The notes under the pieces are model-generated. The model saw only the letters and a program-made list of their open reading frames with translations, did not search any database and was not told the origin of the DNA. From Mercenaria mercenaria (taxonomy: Eukaryota; Mollusca; Bivalvia; Venerida; Veneridae), in contig NC_069367.1 of NCBI RefSeq assembly GCF_021730395.1, positions 20,334,501-20,398,500 on the forward strand: a stretch of DNA of 64,000 nucleotides. Reading direction: 5' to 3'. The translations under genes were made by a program, and so were the position numbers. Positions 32,593 to 44,377 of the stretch are shown here, one piece after another. How positions within the stretch are numbered: the stretch's first letter is position 1; the number at the start of each line of letters is the position of its first letter.

Positions 32593-34199
32593 TATCTTAA
32601 ACTGTGTCACTTCGTCTTACGGCGCATTTTATGGTTTGAACCAGGTCACTATAGTACGTGTCAGACCGCTGTGACATTTAAAGTTTTATTTGACACTCCT
32701 TTTTGGTACATTGATATCTGGATCAAGTCCGGAAGCAGTCCAGATTTTGGAGCTTAAAGTCAGGAAATCAGGTATTACCCATTTTTTATGTTTTATAATC
32801 ACATTTGACGTTTTTGATTATTGACAATCGTTAAAGGAAGGGCTATAGTATCACCTAAATATTTGCTACAAATCGAAATTACAGACACGTAAAAATAAGC
32901 AGCTGCGTATTTTTTTTTTTTTTTTTTTTAAATATTTTAACCATATATATGTATTTAAATTTCTGCAATGTTGTCTGTTATAAAATCTTTTCTAAATGAA
33001 GTTTAATTCTGGACAGTGGCAGTCACTTTGTGCTAAATGTGAAGTATGTGTACCTTTTCGTTTATACATTTATATATATTTCAAAACTGTAGAGAAAGTT
33101 TGCATTACTAATGAATATCTGAAAAGATATGATGATGATCACGATCGTTTCCCGCATCCGTTCCGACCCGCACTTTTGACCCAAGAATATAGTGAGTGAT
33201 ATCCGCCATAATTCTGTATTGAATAATTAAATTTAATTTACCAAACTGACAACTCTTAACTTACATGTGTGTAAAAGGTAATACCTATAATAAATTCGAC
33301 TATGTCTTGTATCAATTTTTAAGTTCATGTGTGTAAATTGCATTATTGCAAATGCGCAGTTACCTTAATCAGTATAATCTCCAAGTTTAAATTCCCGATA
33401 CCTTATCTTATGCCTATTTAAATTATTTTTGTGTTTGGTACATATTGTACTTTGTGTAATATACTTTACGAAACAGCGAAAAGTTAGAAGCTACAGCTTT
33501 TAACATAAAACTAAACAAGATATAATTACAAGTTAAAGCATAGCAAAAGTTCCTTTTAGAGCACATCTATATAAAAATATATTAATAATCATCTTGTAAA
33601 ATTTTGTTTACGTCTGTTTTAAATATTATTCATCAGTGTGTGGAACCCCGGACAAGACCATTCTACCTTATTGACATATATTCGCTTTATTTTTTCTGTT
33701 TAACATCCTAATGTAGTGATTTGATGCGCTAACAGTCTACGTCCTCGCACACAACAAACTGAATGGTCATTGATCAAGTAATTCATCGCTACAGTTTAGT
33801 AGTATTTGTCCTAAATCTCGTGAACGTGACATCCGGGCATTCGATGCATGAATTTGTTGCGCACAATGGGAGGGGCGCAATGGAGTTTGTTTTCACATTT
33901 TGCCCATGCATTCGAAGGTAACGACGTATGTTAACCTTTGTGACAAATAGTGTGTTTGGCATGTTTCAACAACGCCACTTTTCCATCCTCGGGTTTAGTA
34001 ATATGTAATCCGCAGAGCGCGTTCAGTCAGAGAGTCGCTTCAATTAGGAAAGAATGATTTTAACATCAGAGGTAATTTCTAAGGCCACAGAGTTTGATTG
34101 GCCAGCTTGTAATGACACAAGTTTGCGAGGTCAGTTGCTCAGTCAAGTGTGACTTACCAATTCTATGTGTTCCTTAAAGGAACAACAAACTAGAGGTTT
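32593..34199. other. Intergenic, no gene supported
   Basis: Contains a T run near 32910-32930 and a 67-codon frame (32996-33199) without support. The segment at 34136-34190 (CTCAGTCAAGTGTGAC, ATGTGTTCCTT) recurs inverted near 44820-44866, so it is part of a dispersed repeat. Confidence 0.4.
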
Positions 34200-34830
34200 A
34201 CGTCTAAGCTTGGCAGGGGTATCTCCTGTCGAATTCCAACTAGTGGTATAGAAGGAGTAGCACAGATAAAAAAATTGGACAAATCAAGGGTCATGACTCA
34301 GCTGAAAATCATTTAATCTGATATGACGACAATATGCCTAAATAGGCGTCACCTAATCGCTCATGAGGTTTGGTGAAATTCTGCCTTATTGTATACAACA
34401 ATTAGTATAAACACTGTGTAGAATATGACAAATCAAGGGTCATAACTCTACTACAATCACTGAACCGGAAAGTTAACATATCATAAAATTTGACGACGGG
34501 TATTCATTCCCCCTAAAATAACTGAACCGGATTGTCAATAATATGCATAATAAGACTTGACTCTGATCACTTCTGTAAGATTTGGTGGAAAGCTGCCCAA
34601 TACTATAAGACGAGTGGGCAAAATATCATAAAATTTGATAAATCAAGGGCCATAACTCCGCTGAAAATCATCAAACTGAAAAAGGGTGACGTTGTTCACA
34701 ACTAGGCTTGGCACTAATCACTCTTGTGGAGTTTGGTGTAAATCCGTGCGGTTTGGTGTAAAAATCGTCCAGTGGTGTCGGAGGTATTGTGCAAGACAGT
34801 TGGACAGGCAGACGGACAGTACTGAATCAT
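34200..34830 (+). repeat. Dispersed repeat with about 120-190-bp internal units (AAATCAAGGGTCATAACTC family)
   Basis: The motif ACAAATCAAGGGTCATGACT/ATAACTC recurs three times (about 34278, 34429, 34639), each followed by CTGAAAATCAT-type and TTTGGTG(A/T)AA motifs. Ends in GGCAGACGGACAG, resembling the GGACGGACGG ends of the repeats at 372-1313 and 54454-55706. Non-coding. Confidence 0.65.
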
Positions 34831-35185
34831 TATTTCTCACTTACCGGACAGAAAAATCTCTATTTTTAGAAGTGCTGGAAAATCTTATCTCACACGGGTT
34901 ATCCCACACTCCTGTGACGGACTACTTCATGCACTGAATATACATATTATTTATGTAAAATAATTAAAAACCTTTATCTTTTCTCTCCGTTCCTTATAGT
35001 GTATTCCTCGGTTCAAAATTCATTACTTTATGATAAGAACGTACCGTTACGCTACAAACGATAAAACTAAAGCGGAACTTTGTTACTGTGCGTCACTGAA
35101 ATGTCACGACGTCACTTCTGCTTACGGACGCCAGTTTCCCGCGTTTTAAATAGTTTCATATTTTTATGCTTGTTTTTATTGTTTC

Positions 35186-35378
35186 TGTTGTGGTAAGTGA
35201 GAAATAGAATCCATCATTGGTGTTCGGTGAAGATCGGAAAATCCCAACCCTCGGGCGCACCGCTCAAGTCTTAAACTCGGCTCAGCCTCGTTTAAGACTT
35301 GAGCGGTGCGATCTCGGGTTGGGATTTTCTGATCTTAACCGAAGACCAATGATGGATTCTCTATATCTCCCACACTAC
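35186..35378. mobile_element. Long-hairpin MITE
   Basis: Near-perfect palindrome: arms containing GAATCCATCATTGGTGTTCG, AAATCCCAACCC and CACCGCTCAAGTCTTAAACT pair with their complements around a short CTCAGC loop (about 35280-35285). Outer ends GTGGTAAGTGAGAAATAG pair less well. No coding and no duplication seen. Confidence 0.75.
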
Positions 35379-38170
35379 ATGTGGAAGACATAATTAAAAT
35401 CTAAACGATAAAATTTAGAATTAAGAAGGGTACCAGTACTATTGGGACCCGATACAGAAATTACAACACAGAAGAAACCAGAATTGCTGGTTCCCTTTTA
35501 TTTTAAGTAACAAATCAGTAGACTTCTGATCGGCTGCAGGGTTTGGTTGAAACTGCATAAAACCTTAAGTTGAACTTGAAAATGGTGTAGTTTGGAAGTA
35601 TTCTTATATTTCTCAAAAAGAGGATACTAGTAATCCGAATCGGATGGTTAGATTTAGGCTTGTTTGAGAAGTCATATCTTCATAACTCGGTGGCAGTTGT
35701 CATAAATGATACTTTGTTGACTGCTAGAAACGAACATGCCCGTTTCTAGAGGACTAAGATCCAATCAGATGCGAACCAGGCTGTCATGGGCCCATCTCCT
35801 AGGTCAAAGTCCAATAATATTCCAAAAATACGACATTTTATCGGGCGGTCTAGTGGGTTTGGAGATCAAAGGGCAATCTTGGCTAACTTAAACTTCACAA
35901 CTTCAGCAATCGTGAATGCTCCTTGGGTCGAATCCGACAGCTTAGTCGAGAACAGCACTCTACTCTGTTTACTTGACCATATCATGATGTGTAGGTACCC
36001 AGCATAAAGACACTCGATCTCTAACATAGTAGATGTATATAAACACATTTTAAAATTACCATACTATACCTGCCCGGACCAACAAGGCTGCAAAGCTACT
36101 CGAATATAGTTTACAGAAGATGCTTACTGCAATTATGATAATGGGTATAACGTCGTAGTCATAGGGGCTTGAACCTGGTTAAAAACCGTTCATCTTCTAT
36201 GATATGGCCTGTTAACTATGACTAACTTAGGAACATCATCTCTTAACGGTAGAAAGGACCTATACCTACACGTTCATGTATGATATGGGTATATGTATTG
36301 GGTACATGGTTGGACACGTTTTTGGACATTAACAAAATATTTTCTACGTCTGAACACCACCAAGCGATCTAGTTTGGTATGTCCATGCAACTGTGGCTAC
36401 CCATATACTATGACATGGTCGAATTCATTATCCAGCACCTATATATACACGTCTGCATATCATATGAGTATACAATCACAAGGGTCGCGACATTTCAGAT
36501 AATGCCAAAATAGTAAAATATTCGAAGGTGGAGCCTTACCAAGTTCTTAACTATCATCTGCCTTGCCGTTTTCCATATTATGCACATGCCTTACAAGACG
36601 GTAACAATATGATGACGAAGTGCGAATACACAATTGTGACAATGCGGTATATATTCGTGACTTTACAACGGCAAAGCACTATAGTATTATGTTGAAGTGC
36701 GAAAATATATTGTCGTTCTGTCACATTTGCAAGTCCATATGTTTCACAACGTCATCGTTTCCTCGCCCTTCGTCCGATAAATAGAACTACCATAATTTCA
36801 CGTTTCACATTTATAGGAGCAGGCGCTGGCCCTAACAGAATACCGTAGCCAAGCGGTATTTCTCGTTCTTAATTTCTATGTGGCCGGGAATAATATTTCT
36901 GGTGCATTCTGTCTTCCTTACTTGTGAGTGACAATTGTTTTTCTATATGTTTGCTGCGTAATGGTGTTTGCAGGCTGACATGCATTATAATTACAAAATA
37001 CAACGTGCATCCTTTAAAATACAAAGTAACAAACTAAATGTAGCTTCATGGATTAAAATGTGTTTCACGGCTGAAGAAATTGGGATTTACAATTTAAACA
37101 CATATAAGTTGTAAGAGTCCAGTTGCAATATATAATAAAATATATTCGAGATTGTAAGAAACTGGCATAATGCTGGCTAATATTTCTGAGTTTCAATAAT
37201 CAAATTACACACATGAAAGTTAGAACTTACCAATTTAAAATATGCAATATAGTAATCTGTATTATGACAGAAAATACCTTCCATATAGAAAATCTTCAAT
37301 TTATAACATTTTTGTCACACAAGTAGCAGTCAGGTTAGCAAGACGCATGGTATATATAAGAAAAATTTACTGCGAAACTAAACAAAACTGATGCAGCTAC
37401 ATGTTTAACATTCAATAAAAAGTTTTATAGACGAGATATGGCGTCATTTACGTTACGTTAATGTATTCTGCACGTTTGATAAACCGGAAGAATTGGAGTT
37501 ACGTCATTTATCCAGAAAATGTAGAATAAAGCCTGGATTCCTTGTACGGCAATTAAAATCATTTCATGAAATAAAGACAATAGGTGGGTAAATTTATTTC
37601 AACGGCAACGTTACTATCTTCTAAAGTTAAATATGATATTAAAAGATCTGACATGTTAAAACTTCCAAAAAAAAAATGTCTTAAAATCAGCTAAAAATGC
37701 GTGGATCTCTTTAATAATTGGCAACTATCTCGGAAACAAGCACACGGACCATCACATTTTTTTCACCATATCATGGGCCATAAGTGTATTTACGACTGAG
37801 AAGTTCCATCAAAATCTACATTGTGGAAAATAAATGTTCGCGAAAATATTATCAAAATTGTGATTTTCCCATTGACTCCCATTATGAAAACTTGTGTTAG
37901 GTCAAAATATTTCAAATCAGTCTTGCAAATACTCGAGCACACGACCCTATCTTTTTTATTTTTCGAATTTTCTATGTACATTCAGAAATTTTGAAAAAGG
38001 AAGGTTTGATAAAATTCTACATTGTAGAAAAAATTTTGATCCGAACGTGCAGAACTACCTTAACGTAAGTTACCTTTTAACGTGGATGAAAATGATATAA
38101 CGGTTTGCTTTTATTAACGAAGTTTTCATGGAATCATATTAACGTGCATTTTTTCTCTCTTCTACAACAG
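35379..38170. other. Non-coding region upstream of the 38179 gene
   Basis: No supported gene. 35780-36800 has a less AT-rich composition than its surroundings and frames of 60-73 codons, but no family signal. 36590-36740 contains two diverged copies of a GAAGTGCGAA motif block. A 5'UTR exon of the 38179 gene must lie somewhere here if the acceptor at 38170 is used. Confidence 0.4.
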
Positions 38171-38178
38171 GGTTTGTT

Positions 38179-38308
38179 ATGCGATTTTCAAGGCTCGTAG
38201 CGATTTGTGTTGTCCTTTTAGCATGGCTTTTATTCGTTGATTGCAATGAAGTAGTTTACAACGTTCCTGTACATGTTCCAAACAAAAAGGATGCACGGAT
38301 CAGAACGT
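38179..38308 (+). CDS. Exon 1 (coding part) of the 86-aa secreted protein
   Basis: 43 codons plus one base; acceptor AG at 38169-38170 and donor GTAAGT at 38309. Confidence 0.65.
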
Positions 38309-41300
38309 GTAAGTACTATATTTAGCCCTTAAATTTCTATTGGAGGAATGAGAAAAGATTAGAGGAGAACTAGAAATGGTTTCTTCAAAAGAATTAATAT
38401 GAAATAAGGCACTGCCTCAATCGGGAATCGATCCGACTTCAACTCACCCCATAACATTTGAAAAGAACTGTCTAATGACAGCACGGAATGACACATTTTT
38501 AATTCGATAGTAAATATCTCATTCGGTATATCGCATATTACCGTAGAGGGATCGATCCCGATTTCATCGCTTCGCGTTGGATCGATTCCCTGTCAATTTA
38601 AAGTTAAATTTTGGAACAAAAACAACACTGCCCATATTTGTACCGATGTGCAAGACGTTGCGGTTCGGACAAGTTATGTGGACGCTTATTAGGCACTAGG
38701 AAAAAGCGTATTCTTCCAAAAAAAAAAAAGTCAGACGCTCTGTGCACAAACCGGAAGGACACATTTTTTAAGTTTAGTTTAAACATATTTTATTGCCAAT
38801 ATATACATATATAAACAGATAACTACGTCAATTGTACATATAATAGGCAAAAGGGTCGACCCACAAGTTCTCGCAACATTAGTAACGGGTCTTCCCTAAT
38901 GCAAATATTTACATATTTAATTTACAACAATGACAACTAATTAGGTACATGTGTGGTAAATAATAAATTTACAATATAATAGCTACAAAAAAATGGAAAG
39001 AAAAAAAAAAGAGTTGAAATAAGTATGAGGTACAAGTACATGTGTACTTATAAAAGCAATCACATTTGTGATTAGTGGCAATGTATAGATAGATGTAAGA
39101 GTAAAAATGATGCAATTAATTTGCATTAACATGTACTACATTAGGGAAAAAACTTTAAAAAGGAGAAACGAGTACATGTGACTTATATAGACAAACATAT
39201 TTGTGACTAGTCAGTGTACAAAAAGATATAAGAGTACAAAAAAAGAAGATACAATTCAATTGCATTAACATGTACTACATTTGGGGAAAAAGAACATAAA
39301 AAAGAAACAACAGGGGTCTTGTCAATAATAAACTTATATAATTATATATGAATAAATTGAATAAGATTGCCTGCTAAATATGGTGAGTCTCAAAAGCGTT
39401 TGGTTGATTTTATGTAATGTTGGACTGAGCAGAATATTTTGCAGTTGTCTTCATATGACAATTCGGAATTACCAACTAAAAGAAGTTGGGTATTTAAAGG
39501 ATGAAATTGCCTTAGATCGTGGAAAAGTTTAATCCTTTGATTTGTATATATCGTACAAGTGAAAAGAAAATGTTTAACGTCTTCAATATCTTCTCCACAA
39601 GAACAGATTGAGTCCTGAGACAGATGGTTGCAAAATAAATGAAAATTCAAATTACTGCACGCGTTTCTAAGCCTTGCATGAATTATAGAAAATTTTCTTT
39701 CTCCTACAAGATACCATTTTGGAGTTTCTGTAGTTGGAAAAACGGTATTTTTTAACAATCTTTTAAAACTTGATAAGGTGTTAGTGGCTCTTATTTCAGG
39801 ACTCAAATTGTTCCAAATATCAATAGCAGAAGGCACAAAGGAATTAGAAAATATCTGAGTTCTTCGACTGAGGATTATAAAATTTTCAGCGTTTCTTAAG
39901 TTGTAATGTGTAGAATTGTTGACAATGTTTGGAAAAATATTATTCAAATACTCGGGCGCATCACCATTGCGAATTCTAAATGTGATTAAAAGTTTTTGAT
40001 ATAATCGTCTGTCAGATAGTGAGAGCCAGTTAATTTCCTGATATAAATTTTGAATTGAGACAGACCGGGTAAGTCCAGTTACAGTACGGGCTGCTTCATG
40101 TTGAATTTTTTCTAGTGTTTCTTTTTCGTACTGAGTACAGCCGTCCCACACTACAGAAGCATATTCTAAAACAGGTCTTAAGAAAGATATATATATTTGA
40201 TAAAGAGTCTGTCTATTAAGAGTATACTTTAATTTTCTCATCATACCTAACAATTTTGAAGCTGATGTAGTTATTTGGTCAATGTGGTCATGCCATTTTC
40301 CATTTGAACTTAGTGTTAAACCTAAGTGTTTATGTCGTTCAACAAATCTTACAGGTACGTTATCAAATGTCAAAAATGGTTTGTTGATATTTTGTTGTAA
40401 AGTAAAAAACATTGCTTCTGTTTTATTCGGATTAAAATCTACAAGCCATTTTTTAGACCATGCATTTATTATGGCAAGATCATGGTCAACAATTCCTTCA
40501 AGATCAGTCAAAGAAGATGTAGTACATGCTAAAGAAGTGTCATCCGCAAAAAGACGTGCAATACATAACAAATTCTCAATGATGTCATTAACATATACTA
40601 GAAAGAAAAGGGGCCCAAGGACTGAGCCTTGGGGCACCCCGGCATTGACGCTGAGAGGTTCAGATAAAGAAGAGCCAACAAAAACTTTCTGGTTTCTGTT
40701 TTCAAGATAACTCTTGGTCCATTTTAACAAATTTCCTTTGATACCATTTAGTTGTAGTTTATAAAGGAGACCTTTGTGCCAAACTCTATCAAAGGCCTTA
40801 GAGATGTCACAAAATACAATACAAGTATAAGTTTTGGTATCTAGAGATTGAACAATTTGATGGTACATATCTAATAATTGATAAACCGTAGAATGTCCTT
40901 TCAAAAAGCCGGATTGTTTAGAGTAAATAAGTTGATTAGCTACCAAATGGTTATACATGTGTTTGTGTAGAATTCTTTCCATAAGTTTTCCTAGACAACT
41001 TAAAAGTGAAATAGGACGATAATTAGAAGTCAATTTATTATCTCCTTTCTTAAAAAGTGGCATTACAATTGCTGATTTCCAAATTTCAGGAAAAACACAT
41101 TCTGACAAAGACCTATTGAATAATGTACAAAGAGGTTTGGAAATTGTTTTTAAATTGTTTTTTTAATTTGATAGTATATATCTCATTCGGTATATCGCAT
41201 GTTACCGTAGAGGGATCGATCGATTCCCTATATTATTGACGTTTAATAAAGCAGTCGTTCTAGTTTTCTTTTCTTGGTTCTAGTTTCAAGGCGGTGAACT

Positions 41301-43146
41301 GGTGATAACTCTCGGATATTTCCGTTCGATAACTATTCTCGCTGCGCAGTTCGACATTCTTTGGACTAGAGTAGCCCAACGCGTACAAAACATTCCGTGA
41401 AGACCGTATTGTTCCGAAATCGCATTTGGAGAATAAATAATTTGCCAATTAAGGCCAACTACCTTTAACCTTAAAGCTGTTACTAACGACACGTGTTTTT
41501 CTTTAGAGCCAGGGAAAGAAAAGGTTTTAGTATTTCTTGTTTGCATTTGAATTGCAATAAATATTTGAATATCTACATATACTGTACTTCCACTTTATTG
41601 TTATCATTTTATAGAAAGAACGCGTTTCTAAATACCCAACGATTCATAAGAGAAGTCGTTTAAAGGTGCTTCTACTTTAGCTCCACAGCTCCCTGAAAGG
41701 AGATAAGCAAAATCCATTTGAACAAACTTAATATAGCTCCATGCCAGTATGCTACTGACCAAAAAGCGCAAGGCCAACTATTACATTCAGTTGAAAGATG
41801 TTTAAGTAAAAATGTTGACACAGGACGACGGACACAGGACGAAGGACAGTAGTAAATTATTACATACAGCTGTATAGGATAATATGGCGACTTTGTATTA
41901 AGTTGCTTATTGTATATTAGACTCAAACTCCTCAAAATAAGCTATGGAGCACATAATAAAAGTGTTCCATTAAACCCGACCATATTATATCTAATATGAC
42001 AACACTGCTGGCTTTCACAGGAAGCTTGAGAATGAATAAAGCTATTCATGGTAGTGCTACAAACCGAAATGACGTTTTACAACAATTTTGAACGTTATAA
42101 AGTTGAAAGACCAATGTTGATGAAGATCCATAAAGCGATTTCTATTTTAGCTCCAACGGCCCCTTTAAGAAGCCAAGCAAACTTATTTGAACACATTTGG
42201 GAGAGGACCTTACGGTGATGTTACAAGTATTCATCTAGTGGTTCGTGAGAAGTCATTTAAAAGTATTTCAATTATTTAGCTCTAGTGACCCTAAAAGGGG
42301 ACAAGCGCCCTTATTTGAACAAATTTGGAAGGAGACTCCATCAAGCGGTTTCTACACTGTACTCGAAAATGTCATCCGTCCGTTGACTAAATAAATCTTT
42401 AGTGACCGTGTTAAGTTATTTGCATGCCATTCTACCAGTCTGCCCCTTGAAAAGGATTTATTAGCTAATTCAGTAATTGTCATGAAGCCCCAACATGTCC
42501 CCTCATTGCACAATCAAGATTGAACATGCTTGAACATGCTTGATTGTGATATGCCTTCCGATATAATCCAGGCCCTGACTTTAATTTGAAATATACTTGA
42601 GTCCAGCAAAACTCCTATCCTTTGTGTTGATTCAATTTTGATCCTTACCGTCAGGAAAAAAAAACATTGAGTAAAAGTCGTTGTGTTTATCTTTTGGAGG
42701 TAAATTTCCGCACGATACAACTGAATTGTGTATAAGTTATATGGCGTCACATAAAAGTTCACGAAAATATTATTTAACCGTTTTAATTTTGCTTGCACAT
42801 TCATTTTGACCTCTGGCATAAAATTAAATCAAACGAAACATATTATAAACGTTATGTTTTATCAAGTTCCTTGCTTCAAAAGACTTTCATCATACCGCTC
42901 AAGATTCTCTCCTCAGTGGAACTGGTACACTAACATTGTTTATATTTTTATATTCAATTTTTGTAATGTTCAAAGTTTATATTCATACTAACCGATGATA
43001 ACACATATTTTTCAGACGTTTATGCTATTCTAATTGCCGTCGTTGCTGGAAATGCGATTTTAGGGACCCGACAAAACACGGGAGCAGATGTCACCGTTGT
43101 GCATGGTGGTGGTAATGGTAATGGCGGCCCCTCGATTACTGGATAG
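38179..43146 (+). CDS. Small secreted protein, two coding exons, 86 aa (unrecognised)
   Basis: Join 38179-38308 and 43016-43146. Exon 1 encodes MRFSRLVAICVVLLAWLLFV (signal peptide, residues 1-22) and then NEVVYNVPVHVPNKKDARIR; its donor is CGT|GTAAGT in phase 1. Exon 2 follows TTTTTCAG, completes Tyr44, and encodes YAILIAVVAGNAILG (residues 46-60, a weakly hydrophobic stretch) and a Gly/Asn-rich tail (HGGGNGNGGPSITG) ending in TAG. Just before the ATG is CTCTCTTCTACAACAG, a strong acceptor, so a 5'UTR exon is expected upstream. The 4.7-kb intron holds a LINE and dispersed repeats. No cysteine framework beyond Cys10 and Cys22, so not a defensin-type peptide. Probably secreted after cleavage near Cys22. 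Function unknown. Confidence 0.65.
38485..38771 (+). repeat. Tandem unit, first copy and start of the second (second copy split by the LINE)
   Basis: GACACATTTTTAATTCGATA, CTCATTCGGTATATCGCAT and TTACCGTAGAGGGATCGAT begin the first copy at 38488. The second copy starts GACACATTTTTTAA at 38758 and resumes after the LINE at 41158. Confidence 0.65.
38772..41157 (-). mobile_element. 5'-truncated LINE in the intron of the 38179 gene
   Basis: Reads right to left. Truncation point about 41157 (reading KTISKPLCTLFNRSLSECVF before the first internal Met), reverse transcriptase to 39390, then a 0.6-kb 3'UTR with an imperfect tandem duplication of about 130 bp (units at roughly 39030-39150 and 39160-39280, sharing GCATTAACATGTACTACATT), and the tail near 38772-38800. 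The short T-rich junctions (TTTTTTAA on both sides) suggest a target duplication of 8 bp or a little more. It splits the second copy of a tandem repeat. Different clade from the 13448 LINE (motif A FCDISKAFDRVWH, motif C FADD). Confidence 0.9.
39390..41108 (-). CDS. LINE reverse transcriptase, N-terminally truncated (572 codons)
   Basis: Copies element RNA into the nicked target. Motifs: SNYRPISLLSCLGKLMERIL, KQSGFLKGHSTVYQL, motif A FCDISKAFDRVWH (~105), SYLENRNQKV, motif B GVPQGSVLGPLFFLVYVNDI (~160), motif C RLFADDTSLA (~190, FADD), HLGLTLS. C-terminal half: YASVVWDGCT, GLTRSVS..LYQEINWLSL, a NAENFIILSRRTQIFSNSFV-type block, and a cysteine motif CSCGEDIEDVKHFLFTC (C-x-C-x8-H-x4-C). The pattern (FADD, LRPVLEYASVVWD, SVS..L) fits the Jockey/CR1-like superfamily. 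The endonuclease and ORF1 are lost by truncation, so the copy is dead despite an open frame. Confidence 0.9.
   Translation of the reverse strand: MSECVFPEIWKSAIVMPLFKKGDNKLTSNYRPISLLSCLGKLMERILHKHMYNHLVANQLIYSKQSGFLKGHSTVYQLLDMYHQIVQSLDTKTYTCIVFCDISKAFDRVWHKGLLYKLQLNGIKGNLLKWTKSYLENRNQKVFVGSSLSEPLSVNAGVPQGSVLGPLFFLVYVNDIIENLLCIARLFADDTSLACTTSSLTDLEGIVDHDLAIINAWSKKWLVDFNPNKTEAMFFTLQQNINKPFLTFDNVPVRFVERHKHLGLTLSSNGKWHDHIDQITTSASKLLGMMRKLKYTLNRQTLYQIYISFLRPVLEYASVVWDGCTQYEKETLEKIQHEAARTVTGLTRSVSIQNLYQEINWLSLSDRRLYQKLLITFRIRNGDAPEYLNNIFPNIVNNSTHYNLRNAENFIILSRRTQIFSNSFVPSAIDIWNNLSPEIRATNTLSSFKRLLKNTVFPTTETPKWYLVGERKFSIIHARLRNACSNLNFHLFCNHLSQDSICSCGEDIEDVKHFLFTCTIYTNQRIKLFHDLRQFHPLNTQLLLVGNSELSYEDNCKIFCSVQHYIKSTKRF
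41158..41235 (+). repeat. Remainder of the LINE-split tandem unit
   Basis: TTAATTTGATAGTATATATC, CTCATTCGGTATATCGCAT and GTTACCGTAGAGGGATCGAT match 38495-38560 with few differences. Confidence 0.75.
41640..42360 (+). repeat. Dispersed repeat with about 110-190-bp units (TTTAGCTC...TTATTTGAACA family)
   Basis: Three diverged units near 41650, 42128 and 42245 share AAGTCGTTTAAA/AAGTCATTTAAA, TTTAGCTC(C/T)A and (C/T)(C/T)ATTTGAACA(A/C)A. A GGACGACGGACACAGGACGA stretch at 41822 resembles the ends of the 372 and 54454 repeats. Non-coding. Confidence 0.6.
43016..43146 (+). CDS. Exon 2 of the 86-aa secreted protein
   Basis: Acceptor TTTTTCAG ends at 43015; 131 bases complete the split Tyr codon and end at TAG (43144-43146). 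Confidence 0.6.
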
Positions 43147-43217
43147 ATAAAATAGATATGCGAGGTAGCTTTTTTACACAGCAAAACCATTTGATACAAT
43201 TCAAAGGTAGTAAATGC

Positions 43218-43223
43218 AATAAA
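43218..43223 (+). terminator. Candidate polyadenylation signal of the 86-aa gene
   Basis: AATAAA 72 bases after the TAG. Confidence 0.5.
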
Positions 43224-43829
43224 ACATCCTTGAAGTATCTAATAACAAAGAATTATTTTCTGAAATAAAAGTATTAAAACATTCATATCCTCACATTATT
43301 ATACTTTACGCATGCGCATAGATATTTTTGCTGAAAAAAGAAATTTCTTCATTTGTTTAAAGACTAGTTTTTCTTTTAGCAACAACGAAAACATCTTTAC
43401 TTTTTGATACAATTCTCAAACTCTCAAAAATAATGTTACGGATTGGTTATTTTCACACTATCTGTAATGTCGCATGTTTGTATTGTAGTGTCGCTTTGTT
43501 GTCTTAATTGTTGTGTTTTATGGTTTTGTCTGCGTCGACCTATGTTGGCTATATGTTGCATATGACAGCCTCAGTAGAACATTGCAGGTCCTTTCTGTTT
43601 ACCACCGATTTCTGTTCTGCTCGTGAAATATAACCATGCTTGCCAATGCTACAATCGCAAAGAACAATATTTCGTTGTCATACATACAAAATATTTTGAA
43701 TTTCCAAGAACAGTTGAAGAAACTGTTAAATTGTATAAAAATACAGGCAGTTGCATTTGTATTTTATGTTTGTGACGTCACTATCATGCTAAAGAAACAT
43801 ATGCTATTTTATATATTGTTGAGGGTTTC
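43224..43829. other. Intergenic, no gene seen
   Basis: A 65-codon frame (43636-43833) has no support. Confidence 0.4.
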
Positions 43830-43833
43830 TTAA

Positions 43834-44373
43834 AGGGCAAGGAAAGCCTGACAATAACTTAATTTTTTGTGAAAGCCATCTTAAAGCCTTTCGAAAGATT
43901 ACTTAAAATCGGATAACAATTAAAAAAAATATGTCTGTTTGAAATTTAAGGAAATGGCTGAACATGGAAGCAGCCATTTCAAGACCAGTATGCTTATGAC
44001 GTCATCTGCACACTTCTAAATTCTTTATTTAGCAAATAACCTTTTATTTAGATTAATGTCATATGTTTCTTGACTCTTATGTGTAAGATGTAAAACATAG
44101 TAATTTCTTTAATTATAGCTTGAAAGGGTAGAAAATTGTTTTACAGAAATAAGTAGATATATAAATATGGTTCAGATATGTATCTAGAAATTTAATTAAA
44201 CCGCCATTTTGTTTTTTGTTGCCATGGAAACAAAATGAACAACAGTTTAATCAAATATTTAAATGCTCATATCTTTCTCATTTTTAAGCCGATTTTGAAT
44301 TTTTTCACTTCTTAAAATGATTCAAGAAATTCAAGCTGATGGAAGTAACATAAGAACAACATTGCCTTACCCT
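43834..44373. mobile_element. TTAA-flanked MITE (piggyBac-like ends), 540 bp
   Basis: TTAA at 43830-43833 and 44374-44377 with terminal inverted repeats AGGGCAAGG / CCTTACCCT. Next to the left end: CTGACAATAACTTAATTTTT and GAAAGCCATCTTAAAGCC; near the right end: TTTTTAAGCCGATTTTGAAT. A shorter copy in the opposite orientation lies at 49263-49552. TTAA target and short TIRs are typical of piggyBac-derived MITEs. No transposase. Confidence 0.8.
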
Positions 44374-44377
44374 TTAA

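Noticed and set aside
35780-36800. Region of shifted composition considered as a foreign insert or gene
   Set aside because: No open frame above 73 codons, no terminal repeats and no conserved residues. Composition alone is not evidence.
40282-40710. 142-codon plus-strand frame inside the LINE
   Set aside because: Antisense shadow of the reverse-transcriptase frame.
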